From Lentibacter sp. XHP0401 (GTDB lineage Bacteria > Pseudomonadota > Alphaproteobacteria > Rhodobacterales > Rhodobacteraceae), in NCBI RefSeq assembly GCF_025751535.1, contig NZ_JAOWLC010000016.1:1-57729 (forward strand): a DNA stretch of 57,729 nucleotides, written 5' to 3'. This document shows positions 8,135-16,781 of the stretch, one piece after another (the first letter of the stretch is position 1; every line of letters begins with the position of its first letter). A program made the translations under genes and the position numbers. Under the pieces are notes generated by a model that saw only the letters and a program-made list of their open reading frames with translations, was not told the DNA's origin and did not search any database.

Positions 8135-8805
8135 GGGCCCATCCTGACGCCGACGCCATGCACCGTCTCGATTGCGTCTGTTGCTCCGTTTTCGGCCAGC
8201 TTTGCGCGCAGGTTGCGCAGGTGGCTATCGACTGTGCGGTCAGACACATGGATGGTCGGGCCGTAGACGGCATCGGAGATTTGAACGCGGGAATAGACAT
8301 TATCGGGCCGCGCCATGAGGAATGATAGAAGCGCCATTTCACGCTGGGTGAGAGACAGATCTTGCGTTTTGAAGCGGCAGAGGTGCTTGGCCGCGTCGAC
8401 TTGCAACAGGCCGCGTATGAGAGGGCCGTGGGCACTGCTGTTGCCGCCGCTGCGTTTGAGGATGGCGCGCAGGCGGGCAGTGAGCTCGCGCGGGGAAAAG
8501 GGCTTTGTCACGTAATCGTCACCACCAATTTCGAGGCCGATGATTTTGTCGATCTCGTCATCTCGCGCGGTGAGGAAAAGCACGGGTGTTTCCTTCTCCG
8601 CACGCAGGCGGCGGCAGAGCTCTATACCGTCCATCGCGGGGAGGCCAATGTCGAGGATGATGAGATCGTCCTGACCGTTGAGAGCTTTGGCCAAGCCCTC
8701 CGCTCCGTCGCCTGCTTCGCGCACGGTATGGCCCGCTTGCTTGAGCGTGATGCGCAGGACATCGCGGATCTGCGGATCATCGTCGATGATCAGTATGTTG
8801 GCCAT
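8119..8805 (-). CDS. OmpR-family response regulator
   Basis: 228-residue response regulator with a receiver domain (DDD at 8-10, phosphoacceptor D52 in LIILDIGLP, Lys in VTKPFSPRE) and a C-terminal winged-helix DNA-binding domain ending in ETVHGVGVRMG. It is translationally coupled both ways: it overlaps the DUF4173 gene by 16 bp upstream and the kinase by 16 bp downstream. This makes it the cognate partner of the kinase at 7172-8134. The arrangement recalls CreB-CreC with a membrane protein encoded in the same operon, but no specific regulon can be read from the window. Confidence 0.88.
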   Translation of the reverse strand: MANILIIDDDPQIRDVLRITLKQAGHTVREAGDGAEGLAKALNGQDDLIILDIGLPAMDGIELCRRLRAEKETPVLFLTARDDEIDKIIGLEIGGDDYVTKPFSPRELTARLRAILKRSGGNSSAHGPLIRGLLQVDAAKHLCRFKTQDLSLTQREMALLSFLMARPDNVYSRVQISDAVYGPTIHVSDRTVDSHLRNLRAKLAENGATDAIETVHGVGVRMGPCQGA

Positions 8806-10289
8806 GTGGTGGCCTCCTCGGACTTTGACAGTGTTGCTAGGCTAGCTTGCAAGCGGAAGTCCCGAAAGCCCCATTCGCGCCAGTCTGTAATTTCGTGCGC
8901 TTCGGGTTTGTAGCTGTAGCAGAGACGATGTCCGCGTGCTTTCTCAAAGGCGATGATCGCGGGAAGGGCATGGGGGCCGAGCGCGCAGACATAAACGGGA
9001 TCAAGCACCACTTCCTTGCCCAGATTGTGCCGCGCGATTGTAGCGGAGAAGCTTATGAGGCTGGCGATATAGAGCGCGGCGAGGCCGAGAAGCGCGGCGC
9101 GGCCAAGGAGCCAGCCGGCAGGCTTGTTGCGCAGGGTCTGATAGATAACCAACGCGAGGCCGAGGGCGACGACGATCATCCAGATTGCGGCGGCCATGCG
9201 CAGGTGGGTGAGGCCGTATTGGGCAACGTAGAGTTCAAGCCGCAGGAGGGAAGAGAGCACGAGAAAAACGTTCTGCGCGACCCATGCAAGCAACGCGATG
9301 CGCAAGCCTTGGCTGCCTTCGGTGAAGGGGCGGGCAAGGAGTGCAAAGACGCCCGCGAGCAGCGCTGTGGCGAGGAGAGGATAAGCGCCGCGGTGTGCGT
9401 AGGTGGCATATGTCATCCCATCGGGGAGGGCAACGCCGCCCCAGAGATATGCGATATCTGTAAGGGTTTGCACGGCGAAGAGCGCGTTGAACAGGATGAG
9501 AGAGCGGCAAACGGAGCCTGCGTTGAGCATAGCGGGAGCGGCAGGCAGACGAGGGCCGGAGACGCCGAGCTTGAGGCGCTCTTGCATTTGCGGCGCGGTG
9601 AGGAACGGCAGCGTGACGATGGCGAGGCCGCACCAGAACAGCAGGCGTGAAACAGCCTCGGGGCTAATCCAGTTGGCGGGAGAAAGGCTGGCAAACCAGC
9701 TTTCCATCATCGGGTTGGCTGACAGAAGCAGCGAGGCAAAGACGAGGCCGAAACCGAGCGGCAGAAGCCAGCTTTTGTAAAGGGAGGTAAGCGATGTTTC
9801 GGGGCGGTGAGATGTGGCGCGATGTGCTGTTTCTGTAATTTCGGACAGCACAGAGCCTGGCGCACTCAGCACGAAACGCAAGGCAGCTGTGAGCCAGCGG
9901 GAGACCCCTTGCCAGCCGCCCAGTGCGATCCAGCTTGCGCCGAGTACGAGGCCGAGGCCGAAGAAGGCGAGCGAGAGCGCCTGCGCCAGCTCGATGAGAG
10001 GCAGGGCCAGTAGCGTATAAACCATGAGACCGCCCCAGCCTTTGCAGCCATTGAGGAACCAGAGGGCAAGCAAGACGAGCATCCCGAAAAGAGCGAGCGA
10101 GAGGCCCGGCTCAGCCTGCCATGTGAGCGCATCGCCCGCAACGACGAGGGCGAGAAGTGCTATGATGCGGGGAAAAAAAGGTTGATCTGTTGTGCCTGTT
10201 TTGGGCGTATTTTCGCGCGGCGGCTCTGACATCCACCAGCCGTCCATCTGGACGGAATTGGGCACGCCGCGGATAAGAAATGTTTTCAT
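8790..10289 (-). CDS. DUF4173-type polytopic membrane protein
   Basis: 499-residue integral membrane protein with roughly a dozen hydrophobic segments beginning near residue 40. The C-terminal part has an ARHN…LDPVYVCALGPHALPAI pattern, which I recognise as typical of DUF4173 proteins. The start at 10289 (MKTFLIRG) is chosen because the 65 codons upstream look non-coding. It is the first gene of an overlapping operon with a response regulator and a histidine kinase, which suggests a link with the sensed signal, perhaps as accessory sensor or output. The function of the family is not established as far as I know. Confidence 0.7.
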   Translation of the reverse strand: MKTFLIRGVPNSVQMDGWWMSEPPRENTPKTGTTDQPFFPRIIALLALVVAGDALTWQAEPGLSLALFGMLVLLALWFLNGCKGWGGLMVYTLLALPLIELAQALSLAFFGLGLVLGASWIALGGWQGVSRWLTAALRFVLSAPGSVLSEITETAHRATSHRPETSLTSLYKSWLLPLGFGLVFASLLLSANPMMESWFASLSPANWISPEAVSRLLFWCGLAIVTLPFLTAPQMQERLKLGVSGPRLPAAPAMLNAGSVCRSLILFNALFAVQTLTDIAYLWGGVALPDGMTYATYAHRGAYPLLATALLAGVFALLARPFTEGSQGLRIALLAWVAQNVFLVLSSLLRLELYVAQYGLTHLRMAAAIWMIVVALGLALVIYQTLRNKPAGWLLGRAALLGLAALYIASLISFSATIARHNLGKEVVLDPVYVCALGPHALPAIIAFEKARGHRLCYSYKPEAHEITDWREWGFRDFRLQASLATLSKSEEATTWPTY

Positions 10290-10451
10290 TTTACTGTCCT
10301 CAAGTTTGTTTGATTGCCCCCTGTATCGGGGGCGCATGTGCAGGGGCTTCGCGGTGTTTGTGCAGTTTTTGCGCAGATAGCATTTTGCGCTCTGTGCTTG
10401 CCTTTGGGCCAAGCGCGTGAGACTTTTGAGGAAGGCCAAAGGGGCGATGGG

Positions 10452-11441
10452 ATGAACATGAAAGAGCAAGGACGGGTGGCGCAACTGCCCCAGACAACCG
10501 AGCGGCGCAACGAAGGCTCGCCGCTTGATCTGGATTGGGTGGCGCGAGTGCAGGCCAACACATCAGCGATCGAGCGGCGGGCGGGAACGCTGGGTGCGCG
10601 ACGCTCTGTGAAGAAGGCGCATCAGGCGGCTTGGCTTTTGAAGGCGGTCACCTGCATTGACCTGACCACCCTTGCGGGAGATGACACGGCGGGGCGGGTT
10701 GCACGGCTATGTGCCAAGGCGCGCCAGCCTGTGCGCGAGGATATTCTTGAGGCGCTCGGCATGGGGCCGATCACTGTTGGCGCGGTCTGTGTCTACCACG
10801 ATATGATCGCGCCTGCGGTGGAGGCTCTGGCGGGGTCAGGTATCCCGATTGCTGCTGTGAGCACGGGTTTTCCGGCGGGGCTTTCGCCGTTTCATCTGCG
10901 CGTGAAAGAGATTGAAGAGAGCGTGAAAACTGGGGCTAGCGAGATTGATATCGTGATTTCGCGCCGGCATGTTCTGACGCAGAACTGGCAGGCGCTTTAC
11001 GACGAAATGCGCGCCTTTCGCGCGGCCTGTGGTGACGCGCATGTGAAGGCGATTTTGGCGACTGGCGAGCTTGGAAGCCTGCGCAATGTGGCGCGGGCGA
11101 GCCTGATTTGCATGATGGCGGGAGCCGATTTTATCAAGACCTCGACAGGCAAGGAAAGCGTTAACGCGACCCTGCCTGTGAGCCTCGTGATGATCCGCGC
11201 GATACGGGAATATGAAGCCGCGACGGGTATTCGCATCGGTTACAAACCCGCAGGCGGGATCAGCAAAGCGAAGGACAGCTTGGTCTACCTGAGCCTGATG
11301 AAAGAAGAGCTGGGCGACAGATGGCTTCAGCCTGATCTTTTCCGCTTTGGGGCATCAAGTTTGCTGGGTGATATCGAGCGGCAGTTGGAACATTATGTGA
11401 CGGGGGCCTACTCGGCCTCATACCGTCATGCGGCGGGGTAA
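10452..11441 (+). CDS. deoC: deoxyribose-phosphate aldolase
   Basis: 329-residue class I aldolase that splits 2-deoxyribose 5-phosphate into glyceraldehyde 3-phosphate and acetaldehyde. The Schiff-base lysine is K229 in ADFIKTSTGK, the second lysine K265 in GYKPAGGI, and the acid/base residue D166 in EIDIV. The protein is longer than E. coli DeoC (~260) because of an ~60-residue N-terminal extension, as in animal-type DERA enzymes. The start at 10452 lacks a perfect ribosome site, and 46 more codons are open upstream, so the exact N-terminus is uncertain. The ALDH16 gene begins 4 bp after its stop, an obvious route for disposing of acetaldehyde. Confidence 0.93.
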   Translation: MNMKEQGRVAQLPQTTERRNEGSPLDLDWVARVQANTSAIERRAGTLGARRSVKKAHQAAWLLKAVTCIDLTTLAGDDTAGRVARLCAKARQPVREDILEALGMGPITVGAVCVYHDMIAPAVEALAGSGIPIAAVSTGFPAGLSPFHLRVKEIEESVKTGASEIDIVISRRHVLTQNWQALYDEMRAFRAACGDAHVKAILATGELGSLRNVARASLICMMAGADFIKTSTGKESVNATLPVSLVMIRAIREYEAATGIRIGYKPAGGISKAKDSLVYLSLMKEELGDRWLQPDLFRFGASSLLGDIERQLEHYVTGAYSASYRHAAG

Positions 11442-11445
11442 GGCT

Positions 11446-13794
11446 ATGACAGTTAAAGAGATCTTCGAGAGTATGGACTACGGCGAAGCGCCCGAGAGCG
11501 CGGCGGAGGCATTTGCCTGGATCACCGATAATGGCGCGCGGTTCGGGCACTTCATCGACGGCGCATTTACCGAGGCGGGAGAGGGCTTTTTGAGCCGCAA
11601 TCCGGCCAACGGCGAGACGCTGGCAACGTTGACGCAGGCGAGCGTTGCGGATGTGGATATGGCGGTGACTGCGGCGCGCAAGGCGCAGCCGAAATGGGAG
11701 AAGCTTGGCGGCCACGGGCGGGCGCGGGTGCTTTATGCGATTACACGATTGCTCCAGAAGCACAGCCGCTTGTTTGCGGTGCTTGAAACCCTCGACAACG
11801 GCAAGCCGATCCGTGAGAGCCGCGATATTGATATCCCGCTTGTTCAGCGACATTTTTACTATCATGCGGGCATGGCGCAGTTGATGGAAAGCGAGCTGCC
11901 TGACGCCGAGGCGCTGGGCGTTTGCGGGCAGATTATCCCCTGGAACTTCCCCCTTCTGATGCTGGCGTGGAAGGTCGCGCCTGCGCTTGCGATGGGCAAT
12001 ACTGTGGTGTTGAAACCAGCAGAATACACCTCTCTGACCGCGCTTTTGTTTGCCGATATTTGCCGTCAGGCGGGGCTTCCCAAGGGGGTTATCAACATTG
12101 TCACGGGCGATGGCGCTGTTGGTGAAATGATCGTAAAGCACAGCGATATCAACAAGATCGCCTTTACCGGCTCGACCGAAGTGGGCCGCAAGATACGCGC
12201 GGCTACGGCGGGGAGCGGCAAGGCGCTGACGTTGGAGCTTGGCGGGAAATCTCCCTACATTGTGTTTGACGATGCAGACCTTGATTCAGCCGTGGAAGGG
12301 CTGGTTGATGCGATCTGGTTTAACCAAGGGCAGGTTTGCTGCGCTGGCTCACGCCTCTTGGTGCAAGAGGGTATTGCAGAGACGTTTTATGCCAAGCTCA
12401 AAGCTCGGATGAACAAGCTGCGGGTCGGCTCGCCTATGGACAAGTCGATTGATGTTGGGGCGATTGTGGACCCTGTGCAGCTGAAATTGATTGAAGGCAT
12501 GATCGCAGGCAATGATGAAGGAAGTCTTTACGCGGCACCCGTGGAGCTGCCAGCGGAGGGGAGTTTCTATCGACCAACGCTGATCACGGGGCTTTCGCCC
12601 TCTTCAAAGTTGATGCAGGAAGAGATTTTCGGGCCTGTTTTGGTGGCCATGACCTTCCGCACGCCAGACGAGGCGGTGAGCCTTGCCAACAACACGCGCT
12701 ACGGGCTTGCGGCGACGGTGTGGAGCGAGAATTTGAACCTTGCTCTCGACATAGCGCCCAAGCTTGCGGCGGGGGTTGTCTGGGTGAATGCGACCAACCT
12801 TTTTGATGCGGCTGCCGGCTTTGGCGGGGTGCGCGAAAGCGGGTTTGGGCGCGAGGGCGGATGGGAAGGCTTGCAGGCCTACACGAAGCCCAAGGGCAAG
12901 CTGAAAACGCTGTCCAAAGTCGAGCCGAATGCGGGCAAAGGCGGGCTGGAAAGCGGCGTGCTCGACCGCACCGAAAAGCTCTATATCGGCGGCAAGCAGG
13001 TGCGGCCTGATGGCGGCTATAGCCGCGAGATTTTTGCGAAAAACGGCAAGCTTGTATCGCAAGCGCCGATAGCGGGCCGAAAGGATATCCGCAACGCTGT
13101 CGAGGCCGCGCGCGGGGCGGCTGGCTGGAGCAAAACCACGGGGGCTTTGCGCGCGCAGATCCTTTATTATATGGCCGAAAACCTTGAAGCGCGCGGCGCG
13201 GAATTTGCCCGCCGTATTGACGCGATGAAGGGCGGAAAGAGCGGCGCTAAGGAAGTTGAGACCTCTGTGAAACGGCTGTTTTCCTATGCCGCTTGGGCGG
13301 ATAAATATGACGGTGCGGTCAAGGGTGTTCCGATCCGCGGGGTGGCGCTGGCGATGCGTGAGCCGATAGGTGTTTTGGGCGCGTTTTGTGATGATGCGCA
13401 CCCGCTTTTGGGGCTTGTCTCGGTGATGGGGCCAGCGCTTGCGATGGGCAACAGATGTGTGCTTGTGGCGAGTGAGGCCTACCCGCTGGAGGCGCTGGAT
13501 ATGACGCAGATTCTGGAGACATCCGATGTGCCTGCGGGGGTTGTAAACCTGCTGACAGGGAGACACGGCGAACTGGCCAAGCCGCTGGCGAGCCACATGG
13601 ATGTGGATGCTGTCTGGAGCTTTTCATCGAGCGATATTTCTGCCGGAATCGAGGCGGAAAGTGGCACGAATTTGAAGCGCACATGGGTTAATAACGGCTA
13701 TGCGCGCGACTGGTTTGGTGCCAGTGGTGAGGGCCGGGAATTCCTTGCTCAGGCGACGGATGTGAAGACCATTTGGGTGCCTTACGGGGAGTGA
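11446..13794 (+). CDS. ALDH16-type two-domain aldehyde dehydrogenase
   Basis: 782-residue NAD(P)-dependent aldehyde dehydrogenase with two ALDH domains in tandem. Residues about 30-480 form a complete catalytic domain with general base E264 in LELGGK and nucleophile C298 in FNQGQVCCAG. Residues about 505-782 form a second, shortened ALDH-like domain without a catalytic cysteine. This is the ALDH16 architecture; a bacterial member from Loktanella, also a Rhodobacteraceae genus, has been characterised structurally as active. Position directly behind deoC suggests that it oxidises acetaldehyde to acetate in deoxyribose catabolism. The ATG at 11446 follows an AAGG site. Confidence 0.9.
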   Translation: MTVKEIFESMDYGEAPESAAEAFAWITDNGARFGHFIDGAFTEAGEGFLSRNPANGETLATLTQASVADVDMAVTAARKAQPKWEKLGGHGRARVLYAITRLLQKHSRLFAVLETLDNGKPIRESRDIDIPLVQRHFYYHAGMAQLMESELPDAEALGVCGQIIPWNFPLLMLAWKVAPALAMGNTVVLKPAEYTSLTALLFADICRQAGLPKGVINIVTGDGAVGEMIVKHSDINKIAFTGSTEVGRKIRAATAGSGKALTLELGGKSPYIVFDDADLDSAVEGLVDAIWFNQGQVCCAGSRLLVQEGIAETFYAKLKARMNKLRVGSPMDKSIDVGAIVDPVQLKLIEGMIAGNDEGSLYAAPVELPAEGSFYRPTLITGLSPSSKLMQEEIFGPVLVAMTFRTPDEAVSLANNTRYGLAATVWSENLNLALDIAPKLAAGVVWVNATNLFDAAAGFGGVRESGFGREGGWEGLQAYTKPKGKLKTLSKVEPNAGKGGLESGVLDRTEKLYIGGKQVRPDGGYSREIFAKNGKLVSQAPIAGRKDIRNAVEAARGAAGWSKTTGALRAQILYYMAENLEARGAEFARRIDAMKGGKSGAKEVETSVKRLFSYAAWADKYDGAVKGVPIRGVALAMREPIGVLGAFCDDAHPLLGLVSVMGPALAMGNRCVLVASEAYPLEALDMTQILETSDVPAGVVNLLTGRHGELAKPLASHMDVDAVWSFSSSDISAGIEAESGTNLKRTWVNNGYARDWFGASGEGREFLAQATDVKTIWVPYGE

Positions 13795-13831
13795 GGGAAG
13801 CGGTGGATTAACTTCCACGCCACACAGCGTT

Positions 13832-13957
13832 CAGCTTGGTTAACGGCGCTGGAAACGGCTCATTCCAGGGGGGTGATATGCGTGCACATGCCGTGCACCA
13901 TGCGTGCACCGCGAAATCGGAAACGTATTAACGCGAGTTAAGTTAATGCGGCGTGCG
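13832..13957 (+). repeat. ~125-bp paired intergenic element with three GTGCAC boxes, copy A
   Basis: It begins CAGCTTGGTTAA, continues through TTCCAGGGGGGTGA, then has GTGCAC at 13882, 13893 and 13904 (11-bp steps), and ends near AATGCGGCGTGCG. Copy B at 56070-56194 has the same landmarks at nearly the same distances: 50 against 49 bp to the first box, and 63 bp in both from the first box to the AATGC end block. No open frame is shared. It lies in a convergent gap (ALDH16 and M16 genes). Confidence 0.75.
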
Positions 13958-14005
13958 GGAGGCTTGCCGCCGCCAACGCGACGCAGTTTGGCCTGCGGTG
14001 CGCTT

Positions 14006-14028
14006 GGATATTTACAGCAATAAGAAAG
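14006..14028 (+). repeat. intergenic hairpin repeat, degenerate copy (tail only)
   Basis: Only the conserved tail is clear: GGATATTT, three bases, GCAATAAGAAAG. The preceding sequence is GC-rich but lacks the usual clean G5/C5 hairpin. It lies between the convergent ALDH16 and M16 genes. Confidence 0.6.
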
Positions 14029-14046
14029 AGCGGGGTGGGCTGCGCC

Positions 14047-15345
14047 TCAGAGGCCTTCGGGCTGGCCGACGACTGTGAAGCTGAGAAGCTCCGGCTTGAG
14101 ATATTCGCGGGCGACGCGATTGACTTGCTCCAGCGTTACCGCATTCACACGGTCATTTCGGGTGGCGATGTAATCGGTCCCCATGCCTTGCATTTGCATG
14201 CCGACAAGGATGTTGGCGATCGGGCCGTTGCCATCAAACCGCAGAGGATAGGCGCCTGTGAGGTAGCGCTTGGCGTCTTCCAGTTCTGTTTCAGTGACGC
14301 CTTCGCTCTGCATCCGTGCCCACTCGGCTTTTATCACTTCCATGGCCTCACCGACGCGGTTGTTGGCGGACTGAACCGAGCCGAGCCAGACATCTGCGCC
14401 GTCTTTATCGACAAGGTAGGAGTAAACCCCGTAGGTGAGGCCGCGCTTTTCGCGGACCTCTTGCATGAGGCGGCTTTCAAACCCGCCGCCACCGAGGACG
14501 ACATTGAGCAGGTAGGCGGCGAAATAATCGGGGTGATCAAACGGGACGCCGGGCTGGCCGAACATAGCGACGGACTGGGGTGTCTCGAAGGGAATGATGA
14601 CTGTTTCGCCGTCAAACGCGGGTGTGGCATCGGCGGGCAGGGGCGCGCCTGTGTCGGGGATACCGGCGAGCAGCGCATCAAGGATCGGGCCGAGTTCGTC
14701 GCGGGAAATATCGCCGACGACGCCTATATAGAGCCTGTCTTTGGCCACAGTTGCTTTGAAGGCGGCGAGAAGATCATCGCGCGTGAGAGCGGAGACTGTC
14801 TCGATGCTGCCGCTTTTGTCGGAGCCGTAGGGGTGGCTTCCATAAATGCGTGCATCGAAGGCTTGCCCTGCGATTGAGCTTGGGTCTTTTTCATCGGAGC
14901 GGATGCCCGAGATGACTTGTGCACGGACGCGCTCGATGGCGTCTTGATCAAAGCGGGGGCTGGTGAGGGATTGGCGCAGAAGCTCCAGTGCCTCGGCGCG
15001 GTTTTCGGAGAGGAATTTGGCGGAGACTGTGAGGGTATCGTCATAGACGGAATAGGAGAAGGAGGCGGCGAGGGCATCGCGGGCCTTGGCAAATTCGCGG
15101 GCGTCAAGATCGCCCGCGCCCTCTTCGATGAGGCCTGTCATAAGGTTGATTGCGCCGCGCTTTTCGGGCGTATCAAGCGATGCACCGCCTTTGAAGCGCA
15201 GTTCAAGCGCGACGAAGGGGATGCTGTTTTCCTCGACATGCCAGACGGTGAGGCCACCCTCGGTTTTGAACGCGTCGATGGTGACTTCGGCCATGACGGG
15301 GAGGGCGAGGGCAATGCTGAAACAGGCGGCGAGAAAAGCTCTCAT
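14047..15345 (-). CDS. M16-family peptidase-like protein, no zinc motif
   Basis: 432-residue periplasmic protein with a signal peptide (about residues 1-19, cut after PVMA). It has the two-lobed M16 fold, and the C-terminal lobe carries the typical REKRGLTYGVYSYL segment. Where catalytic members have HxxEH, this protein reads NLMTGLIEE, so it cannot bind zinc in the usual way. It starts inside the last codon of the active M16 gene upstream (4-bp overlap), as expected for the non-catalytic subunit of a heterodimer like the mitochondrial processing peptidase pair. Confidence 0.88.
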   Translation of the reverse strand: MRAFLAACFSIALALPVMAEVTIDAFKTEGGLTVWHVEENSIPFVALELRFKGGASLDTPEKRGAINLMTGLIEEGAGDLDAREFAKARDALAASFSYSVYDDTLTVSAKFLSENRAEALELLRQSLTSPRFDQDAIERVRAQVISGIRSDEKDPSSIAGQAFDARIYGSHPYGSDKSGSIETVSALTRDDLLAAFKATVAKDRLYIGVVGDISRDELGPILDALLAGIPDTGAPLPADATPAFDGETVIIPFETPQSVAMFGQPGVPFDHPDYFAAYLLNVVLGGGGFESRLMQEVREKRGLTYGVYSYLVDKDGADVWLGSVQSANNRVGEAMEVIKAEWARMQSEGVTETELEDAKRYLTGAYPLRFDGNGPIANILVGMQMQGMGTDYIATRNDRVNAVTLEQVNRVAREYLKPELLSFTVVGQPEGL

Positions 15346-16682
15346 GATGCGTCTTCTTTCTCTTTCATCAGATAGCCTGTGACGGCGCGATCAAGGTTGA
15401 ACACCGATTTGGCGGCGGCGATGATTTCATCGGGTGTGATGGACTGAAGCACCTCGGGCCACTCCTGCACATCGGCCACGGTGAGGCCGCTGGCGAGCGC
15501 GCTGCCGTAGACATTGGCAAGATTGCCGACATCGTCACGGGCATAGATTTGCGAGGCGCGAATTTGCATCTTGATGCGTTCCAGCGCTTCCATGTCGATG
15601 GGTTTTGCGACGAAATCCGCGATGGCTTTGTCCATATCGGCCTCGGCCTCGGGGAGGGTGACGCCATCGGCGGGAACGACGATGACTGTGAAGCTTGTGT
15701 CATCGAGTGATTCGCCATCGTAGAAGGCGGCGGTATAGACGGCTTTTCGGGTTTCGAACTGGAGCTGTTCGGCGAGGTAGCTTGTGCTTCCACCGCCGAG
15801 GAGTTCGGCGAGCAGGGTGAGGGCCGCGGCCTCGCGTTGTGCGCCTGCGTCGCGCTCGGGGGCGAGGTAACTGCGGCTTACATAGGGCTGGGCAACGCGG
15901 GCATCGCGGAAGATGAGGCGGCGCTCGGCGGTTTGGGGCGGCTCGGAGGGGCGCGCGCGCTCGGAGAGCTCGGGGTTAGGCTCTAACACACCGTAATATT
16001 GATCGGCCAGGGCCTTCACGTCATCTGGCTTCACATCGCCAGCGACCACGAGGATCGCGTTATTCGGGGCGTAGAAGCGTTTATAAAAGGCCAGCGCTGC
16101 GTCAAGATCGAGGGTGACCATTTCGTGACGCCAGCCGATAACGGGGATACCGTAGCGGTGGTTGAGATATTGCGCGGCGTTCTTTTGCTCGCGGAAGAGT
16201 GCGCCGGGGCTGTTCTCGGTGCGTTGGTTGCGCTCTTCGATGATGACTTCGCGTTCGGTGAGAATGTCTTCTTCAGACAGGCGGACGTTGACCATGCGGT
16301 CGCTTTCAAGCCGCATCATCAGCTCGAGCCTGTCTGCGGCGACGCGCTGAAAGTAGGCTGTGTAATCGTAGCTGGTGAAGGCGTTGTCGGTTCCGCCGTT
16401 GCGCGCGACTGTTGCGGAAAGTTCACCCGGCGCCAGCGTATCGGTGCCTTTGAAAAGCAGGTGCTCAAGGAAATGTGCGACACCCGAGGTTCCGGGCCAT
16501 TCATCGGCGGAGCCGGCGCGATACCAGACCATATGGGTGACGACGGGGGCGCGGTCATCCTCGATGACCACAACATCCATGCCATTGTCGAGCGTGAAGG
16601 TTGTGACGGCGTCTTTTAGCTCGGCCTGTGCAGGCAGGGCGAGTGCGAGGCTTGCGGCAACGGTCAGAAAGAGGGCGCGCAT
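15342..16682 (-). CDS. M16-family zinc metallopeptidase, catalytic
   Basis: 446-residue insulinase/pitrilysin-family peptidase with an N-terminal signal peptide (MRALFLTVAASLALALPAQA). The inverted zinc motif HFLEH is at residues 70-74, with the downstream glutamate expected in the ERNQRTENSP region. It probably degrades peptides in the periplasm together with the zinc-less paralogue encoded immediately downstream, which it overlaps by 4 bp. The run lspA, DUF3035 lipoprotein, M16, M16 is a recurrent order in Rhodobacteraceae. The natural substrate is unknown. Confidence 0.92.
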   Translation of the reverse strand: MRALFLTVAASLALALPAQAELKDAVTTFTLDNGMDVVVIEDDRAPVVTHMVWYRAGSADEWPGTSGVAHFLEHLLFKGTDTLAPGELSATVARNGGTDNAFTSYDYTAYFQRVAADRLELMMRLESDRMVNVRLSEEDILTEREVIIEERNQRTENSPGALFREQKNAAQYLNHRYGIPVIGWRHEMVTLDLDAALAFYKRFYAPNNAILVVAGDVKPDDVKALADQYYGVLEPNPELSERARPSEPPQTAERRLIFRDARVAQPYVSRSYLAPERDAGAQREAAALTLLAELLGGGSTSYLAEQLQFETRKAVYTAAFYDGESLDDTSFTVIVVPADGVTLPEAEADMDKAIADFVAKPIDMEALERIKMQIRASQIYARDDVGNLANVYGSALASGLTVADVQEWPEVLQSITPDEIIAAAKSVFNLDRAVTGYLMKEKEDAS

Positions 16683-16781
16683 CGGATCACTCCTTGAGAA
16701 ATGTTAGGATAAACATAGGGCTGCGCACGCGGGCATCAAGCGCGCGTGTGCGCGCTAACGCAGATGTGACAGAGAAAAGGA

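Noticed and set aside
12604-13596. Minus-strand open frame of 330 codons opposite ALDH16
   Set aside because: No family features, and fully covered by the second ALDH domain on the other strand.
13921-13950. TTAA repeats resembling CtrA sites (TTAA-N7-TTAA) in copy A of the GTGCAC element
   Set aside because: The spacing between TTAA units is 6 and 1 bases, not 7, and copy B does not keep them.
16723-16753. GC-rich inverted repeat between the M16 and DUF3035 genes
   Set aside because: The arms pair with mismatches and consist mainly of alternating G and C; it is not convincing as a terminator.
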